64,000 bases of DNA. It comes from Porphyrobacter sp. IPPAS B-1204. GTDB taxonomy: Bacteria > Pseudomonadota > Alphaproteobacteria > Sphingomonadales > Sphingomonadaceae. The notes below the pieces were generated by a model. It saw only the letters and a program-made list of their open reading frames with translations, searched no databases and was not told the DNA's origin. Below, in pieces: positions 38,651 through 46,252 of the stretch. The stretch is from positions 806,001 to 870,000 of the forward strand of contig RHGM01000003.1 in the NCBI GenBank assembly GCA_003724185.1, written 5' to 3'. The translations under genes and the position numbers were made by a program. The stretch's first letter is position 1; each line of letters begins with the position of its first letter.

Positions 38651-38722
38651 TTGCCCCTTTTCTTGGGGCGCCTGCCAAGCAACCGCTTGCACACGCGCGC
38701 GGCTTTCCCATAATGAAGGCTC

Positions 38723-39133
38723 ATGCCGATCAACGCTCTTCCCGCCCTCGCCGATCAGGCCGAGCCGCATCTGTCGCTCGCCCAGCCCGCGCGCGCCAAT
38801 GACGAAGACGGCGGCAAGGACGAAGGCGGTTCGGGCGGCAGCCAGATCGGCGTCGCCACCAAGACCCGCGCCAAGGCCAAGAAGCCGAGCCAGTACAAGG
38901 TGCTGATGCTCAACGACGATTACACCCCGATGGAATTCGTGGTGCTGGTGCTGAAGCGCTTCTTCTCGATGGATCTGGAACAGGCCACCCGCGTCATGCT
39001 GCACGTCCATCAGCGCGGCGTGGGCGTGTGCGGGATTTTCACCTACGAAGTGGCCGAAACCAAGGTCAATCAGGTGATGGACTTCGCCCGGCAGAACCAG
39101 CACCCGCTGCAATGCACGCTTGAAAAGGCGTGA
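38723..39133 (+). CDS. clpS: ATP-dependent Clp protease adaptor ClpS
   Basis: An adaptor of 136 residues that delivers N-degron substrates to ClpAP. The conserved core begins at [17 protein letters not shown], which holds the N-end-residue pocket, and includes [23 protein letters not shown] disordered, charged N-terminus of about 55 residues precedes it, longer than in E. coli ClpS. The stop overlaps the GTG start of the DUF427 gene. clpA is not adjacent in this window. Confidence 0.95.
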   Translation: MPINALPALADQAEPHLSLAQPARANDEDGGKDEGGSGGSQIGVATKTRAKAKKPSQYKVLMLNDDYTPMEFVVLVLKRFFSMDLEQATRVMLHVHQRGVGVCGIFTYEVAETKVNQVMDFARQNQHPLQCTLEKA

Positions 39134-39639
39134 CGCGCAGCCCGCACCATCCCGATCCCGATCCGCCACTGGCAGGACAGGAAAGCGTCTGGGACTATCC
39201 CCGCCCCGCCATTGCCGAGCCAACGCAGCGCCATATCAGGATCGTGCATCGCGGCAGTGTGCTGGCCGACACCCGCGCCGCGTGGCGCACGCTCGAAACC
39301 TCGCACCCGCCGACCTATTACATCCCGCAAAGCGATATCGCGATGGACCGCCTCGCGCCCAATCCGACGCGCTCCATCTGCGAATGGAAAGGTCAGGCGG
39401 CCTATTGGGACGTGCTGATCGGGGATGAACGCATCGCGGGCGCTGGCTGGAGCTATCCCTCCCCCACCTCCGCCTTTGCCGGGATTGCAGACCACATCGC
39501 CTTCTACGCCGCGCCCTTCGATGATGTTACAATCGACGGCGAACAGGTGACGCCCCAGCCGGGCGGCTTTTACGGCGGGTGGATCACCTCGGCCGAGGCC
39601 GGGCCGTTCAAGGGCATCCCCGGCAGCCGGTTCTGGTAA
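39130..39639 (+). CDS. DUF427 family protein
   Basis: A protein of 169 residues with the DUF427 fold pattern: [44 protein letters not shown] segment, then [12 protein letters not shown]. The biochemical role of DUF427 is not established. The GTG start overlaps the clpS stop by four bases, so it is translationally coupled to it. Cytoplasmic. Confidence 0.85.
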   Translation: MTRSPHHPDPDPPLAGQESVWDYPRPAIAEPTQRHIRIVHRGSVLADTRAAWRTLETSHPPTYYIPQSDIAMDRLAPNPTRSICEWKGQAAYWDVLIGDERIAGAGWSYPSPTSAFAGIADHIAFYAAPFDDVTIDGEQVTPQPGGFYGGWITSAEAGPFKGIPGSRFW

Positions 39640-39738
39640 TCCGGTAAATCCCCCGCTCATCGCCAATCCCCCAGAATTGGGGGCATGACGCAGGGGCGCA
39701 GCCTCGCTATGGCCGTGAGGCAACCGACGGAAAACCAC

Positions 39739-40980
39739 GTGTCCAACCTGATCCCCAGCATCGACCGCTATATCCTGCGGCTGACGATCGTGCCGATGCT
39801 GGGCGTGTTTGCGCTCGCCGCCAGTCTGCTCACGCTCGACAAGATGCTGCGGTTGTTCGATTTCGTCGCGGTCGAAGGCGGGCCGGTGGGCGTGGTGTTC
39901 AAGATGCTGGGCGCGCTGATCCCTGAATATGCGAGCTTGGCAATCCCGCTGGGCCTTTTGCTGGGCATCCTGCTGGCGTTCCGCAAGCTGGCGACCTCGT
40001 CCGAACTCGATACGATGCGCGCGGTAGGCCTGTCCTATGGGCGCCTTTTGCGGATGCCCTATGTCATCACCGTGGTGCTGCTGGCGATCAACGTGGCGCT
40101 GGTGTTCTACATCCAGCCGGTCAGCCGCTACTATTACGAACAGATGGAATATGAGCTGCGCTCCGGCGCGCTGGGGGCATCGATCAAGGTGGGCGAGTTC
40201 ACCACCATTGCTGACCGCATGGCCCTGCGGATCGAGGAAAGCGAGGATGATGGCCGGCGCCTGATCGGCATCTTCGCCCGCGTCGCCAATGCCAAGGGGC
40301 AGGTTCTGTCCATCTCTGCGCGTGAAGGGGCCTTCCTTGCCACCCGCGACAATCCCGACACGATCATCCTGCGCCTGACCGAGGGCACGATCATTCAGGA
40401 CACCGGCATGCAGGGGCAGACCCCGCGTGTGCTCAGCTTCAGCCGCCACGACCTGCCGATCGATCTGCCCGCGATCGAGGCTTTCCGTGCGCGCGGGGAC
40501 AAGACCCGCGAATACATCCTGCCCGAATTGCTGAGTATCGGCTGGAGCCGCGATGCCGCCCCGCAGCAACGCGATGCGAGTGTCGCCAGCTTCAATTTCC
40601 GGCTGGTTGAAATCGTGATGATGATGCTGATGCCACTGCTGGCGGTGGCGCTGGCGATCCCGCCCAAGCGGTCCACCAGCGCGCTGGGCGTGTTCGTGTC
40701 GATTGTGATGGTGGTCGCCTATCACAAGATCAACCAATACGGGGAGGACGTGGCGGCGCTGGGCCGGATTGATCCGATTCTAGCCTTCTGGGTGCCCTTC
40801 GTGCTGTTCGCCGCGCTGATCCTGTGGATGTATTACCGCGTCGCCTATGTGCCGGGCGGGCAGGCCATCGGCGCTCTGGAAACCGCCTTTTCCAAGCTGG
40901 CGAAGCGGCTGGGCAAGCTGTTCAAGCGCCGCCGTCCAGCCGCCGCCGGGCCCGCGCCCCAACCGGCCCCGGCTGAGTAA
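39739..40980 (+). CDS. lptF: LPS export ABC transporter permease LptF
   Basis: One of two inner-membrane permease subunits of the LptB2FG complex that extracts LPS towards LptC/LptA. About 413 residues: three N-terminal helices, a periplasmic beta-jellyroll region (about 140-270), and three C-terminal helices, then a basic Pro/Ala-rich tail. The GTG at 39739 (SNLIPSIDRYILRLTI) gives a normal LptF N-terminus with ACGGA eight bases upstream; an ATG at 39685 would add 18 atypical residues. lptG follows after five bases. Confidence 0.9.
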   Translation: MSNLIPSIDRYILRLTIVPMLGVFALAASLLTLDKMLRLFDFVAVEGGPVGVVFKMLGALIPEYASLAIPLGLLLGILLAFRKLATSSELDTMRAVGLSYGRLLRMPYVITVVLLAINVALVFYIQPVSRYYYEQMEYELRSGALGASIKVGEFTTIADRMALRIEESEDDGRRLIGIFARVANAKGQVLSISAREGAFLATRDNPDTIILRLTEGTIIQDTGMQGQTPRVLSFSRHDLPIDLPAIEAFRARGDKTREYILPELLSIGWSRDAAPQQRDASVASFNFRLVEIVMMMLMPLLAVALAIPPKRSTSALGVFVSIVMVVAYHKINQYGEDVAALGRIDPILAFWVPFVLFAALILWMYYRVAYVPGGQAIGALETAFSKLAKRLGKLFKRRRPAAAGPAPQPAPAE

Positions 40981-40985
40981 CGACA

Positions 40986-42095
40986 ATGCAGCTCGATTTC
41001 TTCCCGTCGCGCACGCTGACGCTCTATCTGGCGAAGCTGTTTGTGGTCCGCATCCTGGCGGTGCTGGTGATGCTGGTGCTGGTGCTGCTGGCGCTCGATC
41101 TGCTGTCGGCGACGGGCAAGATCCTCGCCGCACCTGGCAACGGGCAGGCGGAGATCCTGCAATATGCCTCGCTCCGCCTGCCGCAGCTGGTGTCGCGGTT
41201 CCTGCCATATTCGGTGCTGCTGGCGACGCTGATCACGCTGGTGACGCTGAACCAGAATTCCGAAGTGGTGGCGATGAAGGCGGCGGGGCTTTCCGCGCAT
41301 CAGGTGCTCGCCCCGCTGCTGCTGACAGCGGCACTGGTGGCAGCGTTGAGCTTTGCTTTCAACGAACGCATCCTCACCCGCGCCAATGCGACGCTGAAGG
41401 CGTGGGAAGCGGCGGAATATGGCCCCATCCCCGAAGCCGACGCCAGCGCGGGCGGGATGCGGTCGAGCCTCTATCTCACCGATGGTGACAACATCCTGTC
41501 GGCCGCCACCCTGACCGGATCGGGCGATGACATCGTGCTGACCGGGGTGACCTGGTACGCCCGCGCACCGGGCGGGATCATCCGCGAACAGATCCGCGCA
41601 CCCCGTGCGACGTATGCTTCCCCCGGCTGGCGGCTGGAAAGCCCGGTCCGCTTTGATGTCGCGGGCGCGATCACCGAACGGCCCGCCGCGCTGGTCGTCG
41701 GGCAAGGCCTGACACCGGAACGGATCATGCTGCAATCGATCGATCCCGATGCGCAAAGCTTCGGCGAACTGGGTGACAGCATCGCCGCCTATGAGGCCGC
41801 AGGACGCAACACCGATGAAATGCGCGCCAAGTGGTGGCACCGCCTGTCCGGTCCGCTGTCGGCGCTGCTGATGCCACTGCTGGGTTCCATCGCCGCCTTC
41901 GGCCTTGCGCGTTCGGGGCAATTGTTCGTGCGCGCGATCATCGGGATGGCGCTGGGCTTTGCCTATTTCGTGGTCGACAATGCCGCGCTGGCGATGGGCA
42001 GCTTTGGCGGATATCCACCGTTTCTCGCCGCATGGGCGCCTTTCGTGCTGTTCCTGCTGGTGGGCGAAACCGTGCTGATCCGGACGGAGGAATGA
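40986..42095 (+). CDS. lptG: LPS export ABC transporter permease LptG
   Basis: Partner permease of LptF, 369 residues. It has a short cytoplasmic N-terminus (FFPSRTLTLYLAKLF), helices 1-3, a periplasmic beta-rich domain, and three C-terminal helices (LSGPLSALLMPLLGS onward). Typical length. It follows lptF by five bases and overlaps a GNAT acetyltransferase gene by four. The ATPase lptB is elsewhere. Confidence 0.92.
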   Translation: MQLDFFPSRTLTLYLAKLFVVRILAVLVMLVLVLLALDLLSATGKILAAPGNGQAEILQYASLRLPQLVSRFLPYSVLLATLITLVTLNQNSEVVAMKAAGLSAHQVLAPLLLTAALVAALSFAFNERILTRANATLKAWEAAEYGPIPEADASAGGMRSSLYLTDGDNILSAATLTGSGDDIVLTGVTWYARAPGGIIREQIRAPRATYASPGWRLESPVRFDVAGAITERPAALVVGQGLTPERIMLQSIDPDAQSFGELGDSIAAYEAAGRNTDEMRAKWWHRLSGPLSALLMPLLGSIAAFGLARSGQLFVRAIIGMALGFAYFVVDNAALAMGSFGGYPPFLAAWAPFVLFLLVGETVLIRTEE

Positions 42096-42610
42096 CCGCC
42101 TACCGGATCCGCTTGGCCCGGCCCGAAGATGCAGCAGCCTTCCACCTGGTTGAGGACGATGCCGCCAGTCTGTTGCGGGAAGAGCCTTCGCTCGTAGGGA
42201 CGGTTATCCCGCCGACCGCTTCGGTATCCGACCACGCCCGAACCATTGCCAAGGGCCGCAGCCTTGCGGCCTTGAACGCGGACAGCATCATCGGCTTTGC
42301 CGCTATCGGCGTCGTTGGGCGCGAGCTGCATCTGGCCGAATTGAGCGTCGCGCGTGCGCATCAGCGCTGCGGCGTCGGTTCCCTGCTGATCCGGGCGATG
42401 AAGATCGACGCACGCAATTCGGGTTACCGGGCGATCACGTTGAACACGTACCGCGACATCGCGTGGAACGCGCCCTTCTATGCCCGCTTCGGCTTTGTCG
42501 AGGTCGAAAATTTCGAGGGACGGCCCCATCTGGTGCAAAGCCACGAAGGCGCTGCTGCCTTGGGCATGCCGATGGATCGCCACTGCGCGATGATCTGCTT
42601 TCTGGATTGA
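42092..42610 (+). CDS. GNAT family N-acetyltransferase
   Basis: A cytoplasmic protein of 172 residues with the GNAT acetyl-CoA-binding region VARAHQRCGVGSLLIRAM and the C-terminal APFYARFGFVEVE signature. GGAGG lies just upstream of the ATG, which overlaps the lptG stop (ATGA), so it is the third gene of the lptFG operon. The acceptor substrate is unknown; coupling to LPS export may be incidental. Confidence 0.85.
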   Translation: MTAYRIRLARPEDAAAFHLVEDDAASLLREEPSLVGTVIPPTASVSDHARTIAKGRSLAALNADSIIGFAAIGVVGRELHLAELSVARAHQRCGVGSLLIRAMKIDARNSGYRAITLNTYRDIAWNAPFYARFGFVEVENFEGRPHLVQSHEGAAALGMPMDRHCAMICFLD

Positions 42611-42623
42611 AGCAAGGCGCGCT

Positions 42624-43706
42624 CTAGGCCGCTTTCTTACCCATCGTGCTGCGCGCAATGCGCCCGACCAGCACCAGCATGCCGGGATGGTTCGCGCCTT
42701 CATAGGTCGAACCCGTGCCCAGTTCCCGCGCCAAGCGGCGGTGGGCCTCGGGCAGATCGTGATAGGGCATGGAAGGCATCAGGTGGTGCAGCGCGTGATA
42801 GCGCAGTCCGACCGGTGCCCAGATCTCCGCCGCCAGACCGGGCGGAGGGACGTTGACGCTATCGAGGAACTGCGCGGTCACGGTCATCGCCTCACCTTCG
42901 TTCTCCCACAGGTGGGCGACGAGCGTGCGCAATTGGTTGAGCACGGCGGTCAGCGACAGGATCGCAAGCGCCGTGGCCAGCGGTTGCCAGCCGATTACGA
43001 AGGTGCTGCCGATCAGCGCCCATGACCACACGAACACCCCCGCCTCCTGCCAGCGCACCCGGCCCACGAAATCGCCTTCGGGTGGCTTGCGGCGGAAATC
43101 AGGGTTGATCGACAGGGCGGAGAACCGCTCCCACGTGAAGGTGCGCACAGCCGGGATCAGCGCCCCCAGCGGCACCAGCACCGCCGCGCGCACGATCAGC
43201 GCCACCGGCGCGAGGATCGCCACCAGCACAAACAGCGGCAGGCTCCACGGCTTCATCAGTGCCAGTGGCAGGTATTCAGGGTCTTCCACCGTGCCATATT
43301 GCGTGCGCTTGTGGTGGATGGTGTGGACGCCTTCATACATGAAGCTGGGCGTCAGCAGCGGAATACCGATCAGCAGATTCCAGCCCGTGCGGAAGCCCGG
43401 CAAGGCATCGCGGTGGATGTGGGTGAGTTCGTGAATGAACATCAGCGCGCGGTACAACGCCAGCGCCGCCACAAGGCCCGCTGCAACCTGCACAGCAAGA
43501 CTATCCGACAGGATTGCGGCGGCAATCCCGGCATAGCCCACGCCCGCCGAGACAAGCATATCGGGCCAGTAAATCCCCGCCTTCGCCTCACCCAACCCCT
43601 TGGTCAGGTCGCGCGCGGCGCGCAGCATCGCCTTGTCATCCTCGACCATGAACTGGACGCGGGTAGCCTTTTGCGGCTGGGAGGGGATGGTCTGGTGCAT
43701 GGTCAT
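42624..43706 (-). CDS. Membrane fatty acid desaturase-type protein
   Basis: An integral membrane di-iron protein of about 360 residues with three histidine boxes: HELTHIHRD, HTIHHKR and HALHHLMPS. Several hydrophobic segments separate the boxes as in acyl-lipid desaturases and hydroxylases. The ATG at 43706 (MTMHQTIPS) is preceded by AGGAAA; 43700 is a close alternative. The substrate may be a fatty acid, sphingolipid or carotenoid. It is convergent with the lptFG operon and diverges from the next gene. Confidence 0.85.
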   Translation of the reverse strand: MTMHQTIPSQPQKATRVQFMVEDDKAMLRAARDLTKGLGEAKAGIYWPDMLVSAGVGYAGIAAAILSDSLAVQVAAGLVAALALYRALMFIHELTHIHRDALPGFRTGWNLLIGIPLLTPSFMYEGVHTIHHKRTQYGTVEDPEYLPLALMKPWSLPLFVLVAILAPVALIVRAAVLVPLGALIPAVRTFTWERFSALSINPDFRRKPPEGDFVGRVRWQEAGVFVWSWALIGSTFVIGWQPLATALAILSLTAVLNQLRTLVAHLWENEGEAMTVTAQFLDSVNVPPPGLAAEIWAPVGLRYHALHHLMPSMPYHDLPEAHRRLARELGTGSTYEGANHPGMLVLVGRIARSTMGKKAA

Positions 43707-43852
43707 TTCTGGCAATTTCCTGAGGCTCGCCCTAGCCGAAAAGCGCAGGCGAGCCAAACGCGCGTTGTTGGTGACAGTGATCGACAGCCTTGCGCGATTG
43801 GCGCGGGCGAGACACAGACACCTTGATCAAAAGCAAATACGAGGATGACTGC

Positions 43853-45028
43853 GTGACGGATGTGCTGGCCCGCAGGGCAGAGATAGAGATCGTGCCCGTC
43901 AGCGACAAGCGTGGGCGTGCCGCTTTTGTCGATTGCGGGCGGGCTTTTTCAGACCGTTTGCCCAATTTCGTGCCGCAGATCCGCTCCGAACAGATCGAAC
44001 TGGTCGATCCCGGAAAGAACCCGTTTTTCGGCCATGCGCGGGTGCAATTGTTCCTCGCCATGCGCGGCGGCAAGGCGGTCGGACGGATTTCGGCGCATAT
44101 CGACGAGCTCGCGCTGGCCATGCCGGCAGAGCAGGGCTTCGGCCCCGGCACCGGCTTTTTCGGTTATTTCGATGCCGAGGATGAAGACATCGCCCGTGCG
44201 CTGCTCGCCTCCGCCGAAGCCTGGCTGGCGGGCGAGGGGATGCGGCGCGTGCTCGGCCCGATATCCCTGTCGATCTGGGAAGAACCGGGCCTGCTGGTGA
44301 GCGGGCAGGATCATCCGCCGATGATCATGATGGGGCATCACCCGGCGCATTACGCCGGCTGGATCGAGGCGGCGGGATATGCCCGCGCCAAGACGCTCTA
44401 CACCTATGATCTGGACATCACGCACGGGTTTGGCCCGCTGGTGGAGCGGCTTGTTCAGACCGGCAAGCGCAATGCACGCATCAATGTACGCCGGGTGCGC
44501 AAGGATCGCTGGGACGAGGAGGTTGCGACCATTCTGGCGATTCTCAATGATGCATGGTCTGACAATTGGGGCTTTGTCCCCTTCACTCCGGCCGAGGTTG
44601 CCTATGCCGGGAAGAAACTGCGCGCGATCATTCACGAGGAACTGAATGTGATCGTGGAGATGGACGGGCGGCCCGTGGCGTTCATGCTGACGTGGCCCGA
44701 TGTGAACGATGCGCTGGCGAAGATCAAAGGCAGGCTGTTCCCGTTCGGCTGGATCCACATGCTGCGCTGGCTGCGCCACCCCAAGGGTGCGGGCATGCGG
44801 GTGCCGCTGATGGGCGTGCTGAAGGAACTGCACGGCACGCGAACGGCAGGGCAGCTCGCCTTCATGATGATCGAGGCGATCCGTGAGGAAGCAATCGGCA
44901 AGTTCCAGTCCTCGCGCGGGGAGCTGGGCTGGGTGCTGGAAGACAATCAGGGAATGCTCGCCATCGCCGATACGATCCAGAGCAAGGTCAACCGCGAATA
45001 TGCGATTTACCAGCGCGCTCTTGGTTAG
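43853..45028 (+). CDS. GNAT-like N-acetyltransferase protein (391 residues)
   Basis: A cytoplasmic protein with tandem GNAT-like halves: an N-terminal part with VQLFLAMRGGKAVGRISA and a middle part with LNVIVEMDGRPVAFMLTWPD, two beta-hairpin patterns typical of the fold. The canonical acetyl-CoA loop (Q/RxxGxG/A) is not clearly present, so the enzymatic role is uncertain. The GTG at 43853 is chosen because GAGGA lies seven bases upstream. It diverges from the desaturase gene across 146 bases, and a set of strong hairpins follows. Confidence 0.72.
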   Translation: MTDVLARRAEIEIVPVSDKRGRAAFVDCGRAFSDRLPNFVPQIRSEQIELVDPGKNPFFGHARVQLFLAMRGGKAVGRISAHIDELALAMPAEQGFGPGTGFFGYFDAEDEDIARALLASAEAWLAGEGMRRVLGPISLSIWEEPGLLVSGQDHPPMIMMGHHPAHYAGWIEAAGYARAKTLYTYDLDITHGFGPLVERLVQTGKRNARINVRRVRKDRWDEEVATILAILNDAWSDNWGFVPFTPAEVAYAGKKLRAIIHEELNVIVEMDGRPVAFMLTWPDVNDALAKIKGRLFPFGWIHMLRWLRHPKGAGMRVPLMGVLKELHGTRTAGQLAFMMIEAIREEAIGKFQSSRGELGWVLEDNQGMLAIADTIQSKVNREYAIYQRALG

Positions 45029-45058
45029 AGAGTTTGTTTGCGCGCCACCTTTGGTGGC

Positions 45059-45148
45059 GCAGACCACCCACCCCGCCTCCCCACCCGGCCACCAATGATA
45101 CCATCAGGCTATGGTGGCCGGGTGGGGAGGCGGGGCGGGGTGGTCTGC
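45059..45148. repeat. Very long GC-rich inverted repeat (about 36-bp stem)
   Basis: The left arm 45059-45094 and right arm 45112-45148 are reverse complements except for one mismatch/insertion, around a 17-base loop that itself contains TGAT...ATCA. The stem starts inside a smaller hairpin (45042-45060). No T-run follows, so it is not a simple terminator. It could be a dispersed palindromic element or an mRNA-protecting structure between the GNAT-like gene and phyR. Confidence 0.9.
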
Positions 45149-45170
45149 ATCGCGCGCCAGCGCGATCCCA

Positions 45171-45210
45171 AGAAAAAAGGCCTCCGCTGCAGAACAGCGG
45201 AGGCCTTTCG
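45171..45210. terminator. Bidirectional rho-independent terminator
   Basis: A perfect 14-bp stem (45176-45189 with 45195-45208) with a five-base loop. An A-run precedes it (AGAAAAAAGG) and a short T-run ends it (CCTTTCG), so it can work on either strand, mainly for the GNAT-like gene. Confidence 0.85.
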
Positions 45211-45383
45211 GGATCGTATCACCGGCCGCTTGGACGGGAGGGGGGTCTCGGCGGTGACAAGACTATAATGATCAGCTTTGAAGCCGGTTCCCGGGCATTG
45301 AAAAATTTTTTTCTGCTTGTCGGAAACCCCCTCAAATGTGCACAAATCCAATGTCTTGCCGGATAGGCGCGACGACGCGGCAG

Positions 45384-45409
45384 GGAACCGCTATGCCGAC
45401 CCCTCGATT
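45384..45409 (+). promoter_or_regulatory. Possible EcfG-type promoter of phyR
   Basis: GGAAC (45384-45388), 16-bp spacer, CGATT (45405-45409). The -35 element matches the EcfG consensus exactly; the -10 element differs from CGTT by one base. It lies 55 bases before phyR, a gene usually under EcfG control. A 12-base tandem near-duplicate (45405-45416 and 45417-45428) follows. Confidence 0.45.
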
Positions 45410-45463
45410 GCTGTATCGATTGCGGTATCGACGATATCGCCAGACCCATGCGAAAGGTGCCTC

Positions 45464-46252
45464 ATGTCTCTCGGAGCCCAGATTGCCGCCAACCTGCCCT
45501 TCCTGCGCCGCTATGCCCGCGCACTGACCGGCTCGCAGGCAAGCGGCGATGCCTTTGTGCGCGAGATGCTCGAAGCGGCACTGGCGGATGATGATCTGAA
45601 GGCCAGCCTCGCAGGCGGGCGGGTGCCGCTGTACCGCGCCTTCAGCAAGGTCTGGGCGAGCGCGTCCGGCCCGCTGGCCACTGGCGAGACCACCAGCGAA
45701 CACGAAGCAGGCGCGCAAGCCCGTTTGGGCACGATCACGCCGCCCGCCCGGCAGGCGCTGCTGCTGACCACGCTGGAGGATTTCACCTATCCCGAAGCCG
45801 CCGCGATCCTCGACCGCTCGCCGGAAGACATCGCGCAGATGGTTGCCGAAGCCATCGCCGAGATCGAAAGTGAACAGACCACCAGCGTCCTCATCATCGA
45901 GGATGAACCGCTGATCGCGATGCAGCTGGAAGACCTCGTCACCGGCCTTGGCCACACCGTCAGCGGCACCGCGGCCACGCGGACGCAGGCGCGCGCTGCG
46001 GTGGCAGAAGCCATGCCGGGTCTGGTGCTGGCCGATATCCAGCTGGCTGACGGATCGTCCGGGCTGGATGCGGTGGACGATATTCTGTCGGCAGGGTCGA
46101 TGCCGGTGATCTTCATCACCGCCTACCCCGAACGTCTGCTGACCGGCGACCGGCCCGAACCGACCTACCTCGTCACCAAGCCGTTTCAGGAAGCAACCGT
46201 GCGTGCGGCGATCAGCCAGGCGCTGTTCTTCGGATCAACGCGGCCGCTGTGA
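45464..46252 (+). CDS. phyR: General stress response regulator PhyR
   Basis: Anti-anti-sigma factor of 262 residues. The N-terminal half (about 1-130) mimics ECF sigma regions 2 and 4 (LPFLRRYARALTGSQASGDAFV, LTTLEDFTYPEAAAIL). The C-terminal receiver (about 140-258) has the acidic pocket IIEDEP, phospho-acceptor Asp191 in VLADIQLADG, and the conserved Lys in YLVTKPF. When phosphorylated it binds NepR and frees EcfG. It is convergent with, and overlaps by 18 bases, the kinase gene. Length is exactly that of the family. Confidence 0.96.
   Translation: MSLGAQIAANLPFLRRYARALTGSQASGDAFVREMLEAALADDDLKASLAGGRVPLYRAFSKVWASASGPLATGETTSEHEAGAQARLGTITPPARQALLLTTLEDFTYPEAAAILDRSPEDIAQMVAEAIAEIESEQTTSVLIIEDEPLIAMQLEDLVTGLGHTVSGTAATRTQARAAVAEAMPGLVLADIQLADGSSGLDAVDDILSAGSMPVIFITAYPERLLTGDRPEPTYLVTKPFQEATVRAAISQALFFGSTRPL

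Noticed and set aside
45059..45210. Possible CRISPR-like repeat array
   Set aside because: Only inverted repeats with no regular direct repeats or spacers.
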